From Polyangium sp. y55x31 (GTDB taxonomy: Bacteria > Myxococcota_A > Polyangia > Polyangiales > Polyangiaceae): a stretch of DNA of 64,000 nucleotides. The position numbers and the translations under genes are program-made. Below the pieces are notes generated by a model that saw only the letters and a list, made by a program, of their open reading frames with translations, was not told where the DNA came from and did not search any database. Shown here piece by piece: positions 25,507 through 33,668 of the stretch (its first letter is position 1; each line of letters opens with the position of its first letter). Location: NCBI RefSeq assembly GCF_029946505.1, contig NZ_JARZHG010000044.1, forward strand, positions 26,704 through 90,703, written 5' to 3'.

Positions 25507-25540
25507 GCCCTCTCTCCCGCACGCGGGAGAGGGGGCGTTT
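25507..25540 (+). terminator. Hairpin terminator after the superoxide dismutase gene
   Basis: A 13-bp stem (GCCCTCTCTCCCG paired with CGGGAGAGGGGGC, one G-T pair) with a CACG loop spans 25507-25536 and is followed by GTTT. It lies 24 bp after the stop codon. The T tract is short, so termination strength is uncertain, but the stem is very stable. Confidence 0.7.
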
Positions 25541-25596
25541 CACTTTCCGCCTGCGGACGTGCAGGCTCGAACCTCCCACCGGAGAGCGGAGGCGCT

Positions 25597-25830
25597 TCAG
25601 GAGTCGTACGGCGACATCTGCGGATCGTCGGCGCCGGCGAGGTGCTTTTTCGCGCGAATGAGCTGGACCACGCCGCTCACGAAGAAGATGCCGCCGATGA
25701 CGACCGGCCGGATCATGTCGCCCGCGACGCCGGCCACGATGACGGCCGCGCCAAAGACGATGCCGAGGACGCCGATGATGCGCATCTTCGTGGCGGCCGT
25801 CCGGCGAAGCTGAAGCTCCATCTCATCCAT
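25597..25830 (-). CDS. Small membrane protein with two helices
   Basis: The 77-residue product begins MDEMELQLRRTAATKMRI. Two hydrophobic helices follow (IIGVLGIVFGAAVIVAGVAG and PVVIGGIFFVSGVVQLI). It ends in a charged tail (RAKKHLAGADDPQMSPYDS). The ATG at 25830 overlaps the end of the upstream coiled-coil gene by 8 bp, so the two are likely co-translated. It could be an inner-membrane protein. No family was recognised. Confidence 0.65.
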   Translation of the reverse strand: MDEMELQLRRTAATKMRIIGVLGIVFGAAVIVAGVAGDMIRPVVIGGIFFVSGVVQLIRAKKHLAGADDPQMSPYDS

Positions 25831-26488
25831 CGGTCGGGCCCTTCTTCGGCGTGCGGCGTCTGCCTTCCTTGAGGAAGAACTCCTCCACGAGCGCAGGGCG
25901 CGCCTTGTAGTGATCACGCAAGCGGCCATAGGCGCTCTCGAACTGCTCGCGGATGGCCCGGCGCGCCTCGAGCTCCTCGGCGAAGAGCGTGTCCACGAGC
26001 GCCTCCGCCTTCTCCTCGGCTTCGATGGCCTTCGCAAACGCCTCGTGCGCCGCGTCGAACCGAGCAAGCGCCTCGATCACGATGCCATGCGCAGAGAACT
26101 GCGCGATGCGCGCGCGCAGCGCCGGCAACCCAGCAAGCTGCGCCGCGCCCTCGGGATCGATCTCCGCGCCATACCCGTGCGGAAACACGATGATCTGCGC
26201 GCTGAGGGTGGGGACCTGTCGATCGAGCTTACCAAGGTCCGCGTCGATGTCGCGAATCGTGTTCTCGAGCTTGATCTCGGCATGATCAGCGAGCGCCGAC
26301 GCCGCACTCGCATCATCCTCGGCATCCTCCACAGCCCGCGCCTTGGCCTTCAAGTCGGCATACTTCGCCGCCATCTCGGCATGCAGCTCCTGATGGATCG
26401 GAGCCCCGCCAGTCGTGAGCTTGGCGAGGTGATACTGAGCCGCCCGCTTGTGGAGCGGAGTGCCATCCGTAGGACGCAATCGACGCAT
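25823..26488 (-). CDS. Coiled-coil protein, function unknown
   Basis: The 221-residue product starts MRRLRPTDGTPLHKRAAQYH and is dominated by charged helices (ELHAEMAAKYADLKAKARAV, KLENTIRDIDADLGKLDRQV, AFAKAIEAEEKAEALVDTLF). A short beta-like insert (TLSAQIIVFPHGYGAEIDPE) interrupts the coiled coil. No signal peptide or membrane helix is present. The C-terminus is basic (FFLKEGRRRTPKKGPTDG). It overlaps the next small membrane-protein gene, suggesting a two-gene unit. The frame extends upstream to 26959, but that part is composition-driven noise. No family was recognised. Confidence 0.6.
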   Translation of the reverse strand: MRRLRPTDGTPLHKRAAQYHLAKLTTGGAPIHQELHAEMAAKYADLKAKARAVEDAEDDASAASALADHAEIKLENTIRDIDADLGKLDRQVPTLSAQIIVFPHGYGAEIDPEGAAQLAGLPALRARIAQFSAHGIVIEALARFDAAHEAFAKAIEAEEKAEALVDTLFAEELEARRAIREQFESAYGRLRDHYKARPALVEEFFLKEGRRRTPKKGPTDG

Positions 26489-26890
26489 GAAGCCTCCCGA
26501 ACATGAACGAGGGGCAAGCAGGCTAACGGAAACGCAGGCAAAAGCGCAAGCACAGGAACGGAGAGGGCACACAACCGGCGGAAGGAGCATTGCACGGAGG
26601 GGGAGGCGTCGGAGGCAGCAAAGGAAGGCAGGTGCAAGCGCGGGGAATGAGGGCGGCAGGCCGCGGGAGGACGGTTGCGAGATGTCGCAAAGGTCATCCC
26701 GGCAAGGAGGCGGCGGCTGCGAGAAGCAGGAACGAGCGCGGAGGCAGCAGGAGGCGCACTGCGAGCGCGCGGAGGAGGCGTCCCTCGGAGGGTGGTGGTC
26801 GTTGCGAGGCGTCGCAGCGGTCGTTCCGGCAGGGATGGGAGCGGCTGCACGGAGGCGGAATGCAAAATCGGGGGCGGGACGAGGGGTGCG
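26489..26890. other. GC-rich stretch without a gene, with a diverged direct repeat
   Basis: No frame here has a plausible start and coding character. A motif of about 48 bp (GTTGCGAGATGTCGCAAAGG..., 26667-26715) recurs in diverged form at 26801-26848. Purine-rich GGAGG/GCGGAGG strings dominate the plus strand. The stretch may be the promoter side of the coiled-coil gene plus the flank of the palindromic element that follows. Confidence 0.4.
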
Positions 26891-26894
26891 AGCG

Positions 26895-27200
26895 CGCGCG
26901 GGGCGTTGCCCCGCACCCCAGGAGGGGGCTGTCCGCCCCCTCCACCCCGGACCAGGCACGGCCTGGACCGAAGGCGGAGAAACTGCGCGATGCGCAGTTT
27001 CTCCGACGGGCCCGTGGCAAGACCATGGACGGCGTTGCCGATCGTGGCGGTCTCGGTTGGCCGCGTCGTTCGCCGGTCTTGACCTGGCCTGTTCGATGAA
27101 CTGCGCATCGCGCAGTTCATCGACCCCGGGTCCAGCGCTTGCGCTGGTCCGGGTCCAGGGGTGGACAACCCCTGGTGGGGCCTGGGGCGAAGCCCCAGCG
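26895..27200. repeat. ~300-bp multi-hairpin palindromic element, copy 1
   Basis: Six or more perfect hairpins follow one another: GCGGGGC-GTT-GCCCCGC (~26898-26914), GGGGGC-TGTCC-GCCCCC, CCAGGC-ACG-GCCTGG (26952-26966), a 13-3-13 stem GGAGAAACTGCGC (26976-27004), a 13-3-13 stem CGATGAACTGCGC (27094-27122), CCAGCGC-TT-GCGCTGG (27132-27147), CCAGGGGT-GGACA-ACCCCTGG (27155-27175) and CTGGGGC-GAA-GCCCCAG (27182-27198). The hairpin order is mirrored around the centre (~27050). A related element lies at 28045-28345, on the other side of the outer-membrane protein gene. Confidence 0.8.
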
Positions 27201-27346
27201 AAACGCCCTCAGATGACGTTCAGAATGGGGCGCGCGCGAGAGCCCTCGCGTTACGGCGCGTGGCGCGCAGCGAGCGCTGCGGTTCAATTTTCAAGCGAAG
27301 ACGTTCCGTGATAGGGGTGAGATCTTCCTTCCCGGAGACAGCACAC

Positions 27347-28036
27347 ATGTCCACGCACGTTCGAACGACACTTGCCCTCGCCGTTTCCTTCGCGGGGCTC
27401 CTCGCGACCTCGGTCGCAGCCGCGCAGACCGAGCCCGAGCCCGCAGGCCGGCCCGTGAACAGCGGCTTCGCGCTCCAGACGAGTCTCATCAGCACGCCGC
27501 TCATGATCGACAACGACCTCGTCGGGTTCCCATCCTTCGAGGGCGGGCTGTCCATCGGCTACAAGTTCGATCGGTTCGTGATCGGCATCGGCTTCGACTT
27601 CTCGAACTGGAGCGAGACCGAAGATTTCACAGTGACCGATCCGAACACAGGCAACGAAGTCGAGGGCGAGCGCACGAGGCGCATGTATTCCTTCGTCGTG
27701 GCCCCAGAACTCCAGGTAGCCCTCGCAAGGTCCGCCGACAAACGAGCCGAGCTCTTCGGCGCAGTGTCCGTGGGCCTCGGGACGTGGGATTCGGTGACGA
27801 CGACGGATCCCGATCCGTTCCCGCAGCCAGTGCCCGTCAACAACGAGCTGCGTCTGCGCGTGCGGTGGCGCGTGGCGCCAGGCGTGCGGTACTGGGTCCA
27901 CCCGCACGTGGCCATGAGCCTCGTCACAGGCATCTCAGGCAACCACATGATCACCGAACCCGACAGCGGCACCGGCGGCCAGTCCGTCGGACTCACCGCG
28001 CTCTACACGCAGATCGGATTGCTTGGGGTGTTCTGA
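27347..28036 (+). CDS. Outer-membrane beta-barrel protein
   Basis: The 229-residue product has a signal peptide (TLALAVSFAGLLATSVAAAQ). An eight-strand-like beta barrel follows with alternating hydrophobic residues (FEGGLSIGYKFDRFVIGIGF, YSFVVAPELQVALARS, ELFGAVSVGLGTWDSV, RLRVRWRVAPGVRYWVHP). It ends in Phe (TQIGLLGVF), the usual signal for outer-membrane insertion. The ATG at 27347 was chosen for the signal peptide. Size suggests an OmpA/OmpW-like small barrel. The function is unknown. Both flanks consist of multi-hairpin elements, which isolate it from neighbours. Confidence 0.75.
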   Translation: MSTHVRTTLALAVSFAGLLATSVAAAQTEPEPAGRPVNSGFALQTSLISTPLMIDNDLVGFPSFEGGLSIGYKFDRFVIGIGFDFSNWSETEDFTVTDPNTGNEVEGERTRRMYSFVVAPELQVALARSADKRAELFGAVSVGLGTWDSVTTTDPDPFPQPVPVNNELRLRVRWRVAPGVRYWVHPHVAMSLVTGISGNHMITEPDSGTGGQSVGLTALYTQIGLLGVF

Positions 28037-28044
28037 GGGGTGGC

Positions 28045-28345
28045 GTGGCGCCGGGGTTTCACCCCGGACCCCGACCAGGGGCTGTCCGCCCCTGGACCCG
28101 GACCAGCGCAAGCGCTGGACTCGGGGTCGATGAACTGCGCGATGCGCAGTTCATCGAACGAGCCGGCGAGCGACGTTGCCAGTCAAGACCCCTTCACCTG
28201 GCAACGCCGTCCCTGGTCTTGCCACCGGCCTGTGGGAAGAACTGCGCATCGCGCAGTTCTTCCCCAAAGGGTCCAGCGCTTGCGCTGGTCCGGGTCGAGG
28301 GGCGGATAGCCCCCGCGGGGCCCGGGGCAGCGCCCCGGCGCGGCG
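28045..28345. repeat. ~300-bp multi-hairpin palindromic element, copy 2
   Basis: Hairpins in order are CCGGGGT-TTC-ACCCCGG (28051-28067), CCAGGGGC-TGTCC-GCCCCTGG (28075-28095), CCAGCGC-AA-GCGCTGG (28103-28118), 13-3-13 CGATGAACTGCGC (28128-28156), 13-3-13 GGAAGAACTGCGC (28235-28263), CCAGCGC-TT-GCGCTGG (28273-28288), then GC-rich stems to about 28340. The central GGCAACGCCGTC...GGTCTTGCCAC (28200-28224) is the reverse complement of the centre of copy 1 (~27015-27040). The two elements are thus inverted relatives that flank one gene. Confidence 0.8.
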
Positions 28346-28400
28346 GCCCCAGGTCGGGGGGGGCTATACAAAACGCGCGGGATGAACGATACCGGTCGTG

Positions 28401-28904
28401 ATGCGGCTCGACTTCGTGCACCTGCTCTCGGCGAGGCTCGATGCTGTGGAAGCTGCGCTGCTCGATCCGACGATCGTCTCGGCGTTTGGCGCGGGTTCGC
28501 GGGTGATCGCGTCTGCGGAGCTTCGCGCGTACGAGGATGCGGACGAGGTGGTGCGGCGTGAGGCGTTTTATGCGCTGAGGCCGGAGGCGTGGCCTGGGGC
28601 GGGGCGACGGTTGATGCCGCGGATCGCTTGGACGGAGCGTGTCACGTGGCGGCGGCGTGAGCATGGGGGGACGTTCGTGGTTGCGCCGGAGGTGCCTGCG
28701 CCGCTTGAACGGCGGGCGCGGTGCGAGGGGCGGTATGTGCTCGTGTCGCGCGGGCTGACGTGCACGGAGCGGCGGATCGAGGGTGTGCTCGTGATTGATG
28801 CGCCGTTCGTGGGGGCGCGCGCGGAGGCGCTGCTTGCGCCGATTCTGGCGACGTTTTTCGAGGAGGAGGCGCGGCTCGTCGGGGCGCGCGCGGAGGGCGC
28901 TTGA
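28401..28904 (+). CDS. Hypothetical protein, possibly START/DUF2505-like
   Basis: The 167-residue protein (MRLDFVHLLSARLDAVEAAL) has no signal peptide or membrane helix. Alternating strands follow (WTERVTWRRREHGGTFVVAP, GRYVLVSRGLTCTERRIEGV), and a C-terminal helix (EALLAPILATFFEEEARLV) closes the fold. This layout resembles small START-like lipid-binding domains of the DUF2505 type. The similarity is by appearance only. The stop overlaps the TTG start of the lycopene cyclase gene (TTGA), so the two are translationally coupled. Confidence 0.5.
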   Translation: MRLDFVHLLSARLDAVEAALLDPTIVSAFGAGSRVIASAELRAYEDADEVVRREAFYALRPEAWPGAGRRLMPRIAWTERVTWRRREHGGTFVVAPEVPAPLERRARCEGRYVLVSRGLTCTERRIEGVLVIDAPFVGARAEALLAPILATFFEEEARLVGARAEGA

Positions 28905-30088
28905 GCGGGGCGGCGTTCGAGGCTGACGGTGTGGCTTCGTTTGATGTGATCATCGTCGGCGCGGGCGTGTCGGGGCTTTGTTTGGCGCGGCTCTGGCTCC
29001 AGGCGAACACGCCTTTTCGATCGATCCTGGTGATTGACGGCGCGCGCGATGACGCGACGTTGCGCACGTTCTCGTTCTGGTCGCCGGTGGAGAGCGTGTT
29101 CGAATCGATTGTGCGTCATGCGTGGAAGGAGCTGCGGATCGTTGGGCAGGAGGCGATGCATGCCGTGCCGCTCGGGGAGTGCACGTATCGCACGTTGTTC
29201 TGGGCCGATTTGCAGCGGCTCGTGCTCGAGGAGATCCGGCGCGCGCCGCGGTGCCGGGTGATCGACGGGCGCGCGGAGGAGGTCGTGGACCGTGGGGACC
29301 ACGTGACGGTGCGCGTCGGGGCCGAGGCGTTTTCTGCGAGGTGGGTGATGGATAGCCGCTTCCGGCTCGCGGATTTGCGGGTCGACGAGCGGCGATGGCA
29401 TTCGTTGCGGCAACACTTCACGGGGGTTTTGCTGCGCGCGCCCGAAGGGACGTTTGATCCGAAGGCGGCGACGCTCTTCGATTTTCGCACGGGGCTCGCG
29501 GAGGGACGGTCGTTCTTTTATGTGTTGCCGTTCTCCGCGGAGGAGGCGCTCGTGGAGCTCGTGACGCTCGATCGGGAGGAGGCGGCGCCCGTGATCGAGC
29601 GGTATGTGCGCGGGACGCTGGGTCTTTCGAGTTACGAGGTGGTGGCGCGGGAGCACGGGACGAGCCCGATGACGGAGCAAGCGTTTGGCTGGCGCGCGTC
29701 GGGGAGGGTGCGGCGGCTGGGGATTGCGGCGGGGATGGTGAAGGCGTCGACGGGGTATGCGCTGACGCGGATCGAGGACGATTGCCGGGGGATCGTGCGA
29801 TCGCTCGAGGAGCGTGGGGATCCGATGGCGCCGCCGCGGGGGTCCAGGCTGTATCGATTCCTCGACGGGGTCTTGCTCGAGCTGTGGGCGTCGCGGCCGG
29901 CGCTCTTGCCGGGGATCTTTCGGGTGCTGTTCACGAAAAACCCGGCGGATCGGGTGCTGCGATTCCTGGACGAGCGGGCGGGGATCGGGGATATCGTGCG
30001 GATCGTGATGACGCTGCCGTCGTGGCCGTTCCTCGCGGCGATGGGGCGGTGGGTGAGGAGGCGGTGGTTTGGTCGCGCCCAGGAATAA
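28901..30088 (+). CDS. crtY: Lycopene cyclase (CrtY/CrtL-type flavoprotein)
   Basis: The 395-residue enzyme cyclises the ends of lycopene to beta-carotene-type rings. The N-terminal FAD site is FDVIIVGAGVSGLCLARLWL. Family motifs include RTFSFWSP, the C-terminal SPMTEQAFGWRASGRVRRLG, GMVKASTGYALTRI and VLFTKNPADRVLRFLDERAG, all close to CrtY. The start is uncertain: a TTG at 28901 overlaps the upstream stop, and a GTG near 28930 is an alternative. No other carotenoid genes (crtB, crtI, crtE) are in view. Carotenoid genes in myxobacteria are often scattered, so this may be the lone cyclase of a pathway encoded elsewhere. Confidence 0.85.
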   Translation: MSGAAFEADGVASFDVIIVGAGVSGLCLARLWLQANTPFRSILVIDGARDDATLRTFSFWSPVESVFESIVRHAWKELRIVGQEAMHAVPLGECTYRTLFWADLQRLVLEEIRRAPRCRVIDGRAEEVVDRGDHVTVRVGAEAFSARWVMDSRFRLADLRVDERRWHSLRQHFTGVLLRAPEGTFDPKAATLFDFRTGLAEGRSFFYVLPFSAEEALVELVTLDREEAAPVIERYVRGTLGLSSYEVVAREHGTSPMTEQAFGWRASGRVRRLGIAAGMVKASTGYALTRIEDDCRGIVRSLEERGDPMAPPRGSRLYRFLDGVLLELWASRPALLPGIFRVLFTKNPADRVLRFLDERAGIGDIVRIVMTLPSWPFLAAMGRWVRRRWFGRAQE

Positions 30089-30116
30089 GCGTCGTGGCCC
30101 CGGCGTCGGCGGCGGG

Positions 30117-30983
30117 ATGTTGCTCGCCGCTTCGTGGGATACGCGCGCGCTTCTGCTCGTCGCGCTGCTTCTGGCCTGCACGCGCGGAGAACCGCCGGGC
30201 TCGACGACCGGCGACGCCGCCGCGACCCCACCGAGCGCCGCTCCCTCGGCCACCGAGACGCCCGCGCCGACCCCCTCACCGGCCCCCGCGCCTCCGCCGA
30301 GTGCTGCCCCTCCGGACACGGACGCGGACGCGGCCGAGACCAAATACTGCGACCCCGAAAAACCCCCGCCGATTCCTTCGCCCGACACCAGGCTTTATGC
30401 CACCTGGCGGACGTTCCCCGTGGACCTCGGGGCGCATGGCGGCGCTGGCAAGCTCCGCGTGCTCGAGGATTCGCGCCTCACGCGGCCCGGGGCCGCCCGC
30501 GTCGGCACGCACCCGATCCTGCCGCCCTGCGATTGGCTGCCGAGCCGGGTCGAGCTGATCGATGAGAAGGGCGCCACGCTGCAGGTCGAGCGTTTCTCGC
30601 CGGAGCTCGACGTCGAGCTACGAACGATGGGCCCGGGGGCGTTCCTGATCGAGACGATCGAGCGCATTCAATGCCTGGCGAGCTGCTGGTGCGGCGACGG
30701 GCACGCTTTCTGGCGCATCCAGGGCGGGCGCCTCGTGCCGCACGAGGGGCGCGTGGTGGATCGGAAGCCCGCGGCAGGCACGCCCGGCGTCGGCGCGATG
30801 TTGAAGGTGCAGCCGGTGACGCATGGCTGCTACGAGAGCTCGCGTATCGAGACTCCGCCGGGTCGTCCTGCCGTGCTCGTCGTGAATCGCTCGGCCATGG
30901 GAACCTTCGTCACGGCGCAGGAGCGGCACTGGTTCGAGGACGGCGAGTGGCGGGCGAGCATCGTCGAACACAAGTGGCAGTAG
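30117..30983 (+). CDS. Exported lipoprotein with Pro/Ala-rich linker
   Basis: The 288-residue product has a lipobox (ALLLVALLLACTRGE). A long Pro/Ala/Thr linker follows (TPPSAAPSATETPAPTPSPA). The globular part contains YATWRTFPVDLGAHGGAGKL, ERIQCLASCWCGDGHAFWRI and HWFEDGEWRASIVEHKWQ. Cys pairs are consistent with export. The start at 30117 was chosen over 30069 because the first 16 residues overlap the end of crtY and are unlike a signal peptide. No family was recognised. Confidence 0.6.
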   Translation: MLLAASWDTRALLLVALLLACTRGEPPGSTTGDAAATPPSAAPSATETPAPTPSPAPAPPPSAAPPDTDADAAETKYCDPEKPPPIPSPDTRLYATWRTFPVDLGAHGGAGKLRVLEDSRLTRPGAARVGTHPILPPCDWLPSRVELIDEKGATLQVERFSPELDVELRTMGPGAFLIETIERIQCLASCWCGDGHAFWRIQGGRLVPHEGRVVDRKPAAGTPGVGAMLKVQPVTHGCYESSRIETPPGRPAVLVVNRSAMGTFVTAQERHWFEDGEWRASIVEHKWQ

Positions 30984-31037
30984 CGCGCGGTTGACGCTGG
31001 CCGCCGGGGCTCCAGGAAATCCGAGGGGAGGTGCCCG

Positions 31038-31346
31038 ATGCGGATACGTCCGTGGATGCTGGCCTGGGTGATGGGAGCGATGTTCGTCGGCGCGGGGAGC
31101 GAGGCACGCGCGGAGGATGCGGAGGACGGAGGCGCGGAGAGCGAGGTGCAAGGTGAGGCGTCGGATGCGCTGTTCGCGCAGGACATTTGCGAGCGGTGCC
31201 TGAGGATGTGCGCGCGGGGACGGTGTTTGCCCATCTGCATGCGGATCCGGTGCGCGGCGCCGGATTGGCGGAACCGGGTGTACCCGCGGGACTTGTGGTG
31301 GCGGGAGGACCTGCGGCCAGGGGGGCGGGGGACGGGCGTTCGCTGA
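31038..31346 (+). CDS. Small secreted Cys-rich protein
   Basis: The 102-residue product has a signal peptide (MLAWVMGAMFVGAGSEARAE). An acidic linker (EDAEDGGAESEVQGEASD) precedes a basic Cys-rich core (ICERCLRMCARGRCLPICMR, with Cys at regular spacing). GGGGAGGTG just upstream of the ATG is the same ribosome site as in the crystallin units. A TTGACG lies about 50 bp upstream. The six closely spaced Cys suggest a disulfide-knotted exported peptide. No family was recognised. Confidence 0.6.
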   Translation: MRIRPWMLAWVMGAMFVGAGSEARAEDAEDGGAESEVQGEASDALFAQDICERCLRMCARGRCLPICMRIRCAAPDWRNRVYPRDLWWREDLRPGGRGTGVR

Positions 31347-31390
31347 CACGCGCTTTCCCTTCTGCGCCCTCTGCGCTACGCCTCCCGCCC

Positions 31391-32368
31391 ATGTCCTCCC
31401 TCCTCGCGCCCTGGACCCGCCCGCGTGACCCGTCCGAAAAACCCCTGCTCGCCGTGGGCACGATGAACTTCGGCAAGCGTACGCCCGAGCCGGAGAGCAT
31501 CCGGCTCGTGCATCACGCGCTCGATCGCGGGCTCACGCTTTTCGATACGGCGAACGCCTACGTCGACGGAAACTCCGAGCGGATCCTGGGCAAGGCGCTC
31601 GCGGGGCGGCGCGACCAGGCCCTCGTCGCCACGAAGGTCGGGTTCGGGCGGACGGCCGGCAAGCCCGAGGGGCTCTCGCGGGCGCGCGTGCTCGCCGCCA
31701 TCGACGAGAGCCTCGGGCGGCTCGGGATGGAGTTCGTCGACGTGTATTACCTCCACGTGCCGGATCCCGGGACGCCCATCGAGGAGACACTCGACGCCGT
31801 GCAGACGCTGCTCGTGTCGGGGAAGATCCGAGCGTGGGCCGTGTCGAATTACGCGTCGTGGCAGGTGCTCGAGATGTTCCACCTCGCCGAGCAGCGCGGG
31901 ATGCCGAGGCCCGTGATGTCGCAGGTGCTTTACAACGTGCTCATCCGGCAGCTCGATATCGAGTACTTCCGGTTCGCGCAGAAGTACGGGCTGCACTCGA
32001 CCGTGTACAATCCGCTCGCGGGAGGGCTGCTCTCGGGCAAACACGCGCCTTCCGCCGAGCCGCCGAAGGGGTCGCGGTTCGAGAAAAATCCGCTGTATCA
32101 ACGGCGGTACTGGACCGATCGGTTCTTCGAGCTCGCCTCGGCTTATCGTGAGGTCGCCGAGAGCCATGGGATGACGCTCGTCGAGCTCGCTTATGCCTAC
32201 GTCGCGGGGACGCCGGGCGTGGATTCGATCCTCGTCGGGCCCGGGTCGATCGAGCACCTCGACGCCGCGATCGACGCCTGCGCGAAGGTGCTGCCCGCCG
32301 AGGCGCGGCAGCGGGTCGACGAGCTTTACCGCGATTTCCAGGGAACCGACGCGAGATACGCGCGATGA
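31391..32368 (+). CDS. Aldo/keto reductase
   Basis: The 325-residue enzyme reduces carbonyl compounds with NADPH. Family motifs are HALDRGLTLFDTANAYVDGN (Asp and Tyr of the catalytic tetrad), LVATKVGFG (catalytic Lys), MEFVDVYYLHVPD (catalytic His) and AWAVSNYASWQVLEM. The C-terminus (ILVGPGSIEHLDAAIDACAK) is the cofactor-specificity loop region. The ATG at 31391 follows the family N-terminus. The stop overlaps the next gene by 4 bp (ATGA at 32365-32368), so it is coupled to the PhyH dioxygenase. The substrate is unknown. Confidence 0.9.
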   Translation: MSSLLAPWTRPRDPSEKPLLAVGTMNFGKRTPEPESIRLVHHALDRGLTLFDTANAYVDGNSERILGKALAGRRDQALVATKVGFGRTAGKPEGLSRARVLAAIDESLGRLGMEFVDVYYLHVPDPGTPIEETLDAVQTLLVSGKIRAWAVSNYASWQVLEMFHLAEQRGMPRPVMSQVLYNVLIRQLDIEYFRFAQKYGLHSTVYNPLAGGLLSGKHAPSAEPPKGSRFEKNPLYQRRYWTDRFFELASAYREVAESHGMTLVELAYAYVAGTPGVDSILVGPGSIEHLDAAIDACAKVLPAEARQRVDELYRDFQGTDARYAR

Positions 32369-33168
32369 GCTTCCTCGCGCAGGAGGCCTCGGCGGTCGAT
32401 GTGCGGGCGGCCCTCGCCGAGCTCGCCGAGGTCGGGTTCGCGCGGCTCGGGCGCGTGCTCTCGGACGAGGGCATCACCACGCTCGCCGCGCGGGCCGAGG
32501 AGCTCATGCTCGGGCGCGTCGTGCACGAAGGGCTGTTTTTCCAGCACGACGCGGAGAGCGGGCGGTACGAGGATCTGCAGCGCGGGAAAGGGTGGATCGG
32601 GCCCTCGATCCATTATCGGAAGCTCGAAAAGCTGGAGAAGGATCCCATCTTTCGAGCTTTCCTCGGCAATGCGCTGTTCGAGCGAGTCACGCGGGCCATG
32701 ACGGACGGATCCGTCACGTTGTATCGCGCGGTCCTGTTCAACAAGGCGGCACGGGCGGGGACGGCGCTGCCGTGGCATCAGGATGGCGGGAGTTTTTGGG
32801 GGCTCGATCGGGCGCCGCTCGTGCAGATCTGGACCGCGCTCGACGACGCGCCGGCCGAGGCGGGGTGCGTGGAGATCGTGCCGAGGTCGCATCACGGCGG
32901 GCTCGCGACGCCGCTCGGCGGGGTGATCCCGGAGGAGGTGACGCGCGCGGCCGCGGCCGAGGCGCGCTCCGTGCTCGTGCCCGCGCGCGCCGGGGAGGCG
33001 ATGCTCATCCACAACGACGTCTGGCACCGGTCGGGGACGAATACGACGGGCAAGCCGCGGCGCGCCGTGACCGTGTGTTTTCTGCACGGCGAGACGCGGT
33101 GCGTGCGCAAGCGGCGGGCGCCGCGGAAGTTCGAGACGATTTTCGAGGCCCGTCAGCCGCTTCCCTGA
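32365..33168 (+). CDS. Phytanoyl-CoA dioxygenase family (PhyH) protein
   Basis: The 267-residue enzyme is an Fe(II)/2-oxoglutarate oxygenase. The metal-binding triad is visible in LPWHQDGGSFWG (His and Asp) and HNDVWHRSGTNTTGK (distal His). The latter also provides the Arg region for 2-oxoglutarate (KPRRAVTVCFL). Such enzymes hydroxylate diverse small molecules. Coupled translation with the aldo/keto reductase suggests a two-step modification of one substrate. Its 3' end overlaps the convergent gene by 16 bp. Confidence 0.85.
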   Translation: MSFLAQEASAVDVRAALAELAEVGFARLGRVLSDEGITTLAARAEELMLGRVVHEGLFFQHDAESGRYEDLQRGKGWIGPSIHYRKLEKLEKDPIFRAFLGNALFERVTRAMTDGSVTLYRAVLFNKAARAGTALPWHQDGGSFWGLDRAPLVQIWTALDDAPAEAGCVEIVPRSHHGGLATPLGGVIPEEVTRAAAAEARSVLVPARAGEAMLIHNDVWHRSGTNTTGKPRRAVTVCFLHGETRCVRKRRAPRKFETIFEARQPLP

Positions 33169-33668
33169 CGGTACGAGCCGGCCCAGCGGAAGGCGTCCGT
33201 GGGGGTGCCGAAGACGCGGCCGAACTTCGGCGCGTGCGCCTTGAGGAGGCTCTGGAGGCTCATCATCTGGAGGGCGTTGTCCGGGGAGACCACCGCGATC
33301 CGCCGCGAGGCCACTTCGAGCGCGCCGAACATCTCGCCGAGCGCGGCATCCGTGGCGGGGCCCCAGGCGACCGTCACCTCGCGAAGGTCCATGACGGCGC
33401 CACGCACGCGCACAGCGGGCTCACGGGCGACGCGCTGGAACACGCCGACCATCTCACGCGCGTAGGCCGCGCCGGCCTCGCGGCTCACGTCGGGCCGGCG
33501 CCAGACGCGGCACTCGGCCACCCCGTCTCCGAGGGTCATGCAGTAGTTGCCGCCCTCCGCGTATACCTCTCGCCCGAGCTCTGACGACACCCGTCGAAGC
33601 AAGAAGGAAATCCAGGGGTTGTCAAGGCCGAAGCTGACAACCGTCGCCCGACCAGCGCCCGCCCGCAT
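33153..33668 (-). CDS. Hypothetical cytosolic protein
   Basis: The 171-residue product from the ATG at 33668 reads MRAGAGRATVVSFGLDNPWI, then EGGNYCMTLGDGVAECRVWR and VRGAVMDLREVTVAWGPATD. The rest is RIAVVSPDNALQMMSLQSLL, ending FGTPTDAFRWAGSYRQ. The alternating strand-helix pattern with a D-L-R-E strand end resembles STAS-like or phage-shock-type folds, but no motif decides this. The frame is open to 33755. The chosen start still overlaps the upstream lipoprotein gene by about 47 bp, so the start is uncertain. Confidence 0.5.
   Translation of the reverse strand: MRAGAGRATVVSFGLDNPWISFLLRRVSSELGREVYAEGGNYCMTLGDGVAECRVWRRPDVSREAGAAYAREMVGVFQRVAREPAVRVRGAVMDLREVTVAWGPATDAALGEMFGALEVASRRIAVVSPDNALQMMSLQSLLKAHAPKFGRVFGTPTDAFRWAGSYRQGSG

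Noticed and set aside
28568..30388. Minus-strand open frame of 606 codons opposite the lycopene cyclase
   Set aside because: Its sequence is a low-complexity Arg/Pro/His string, and the plus strand encodes a clear FAD enzyme.
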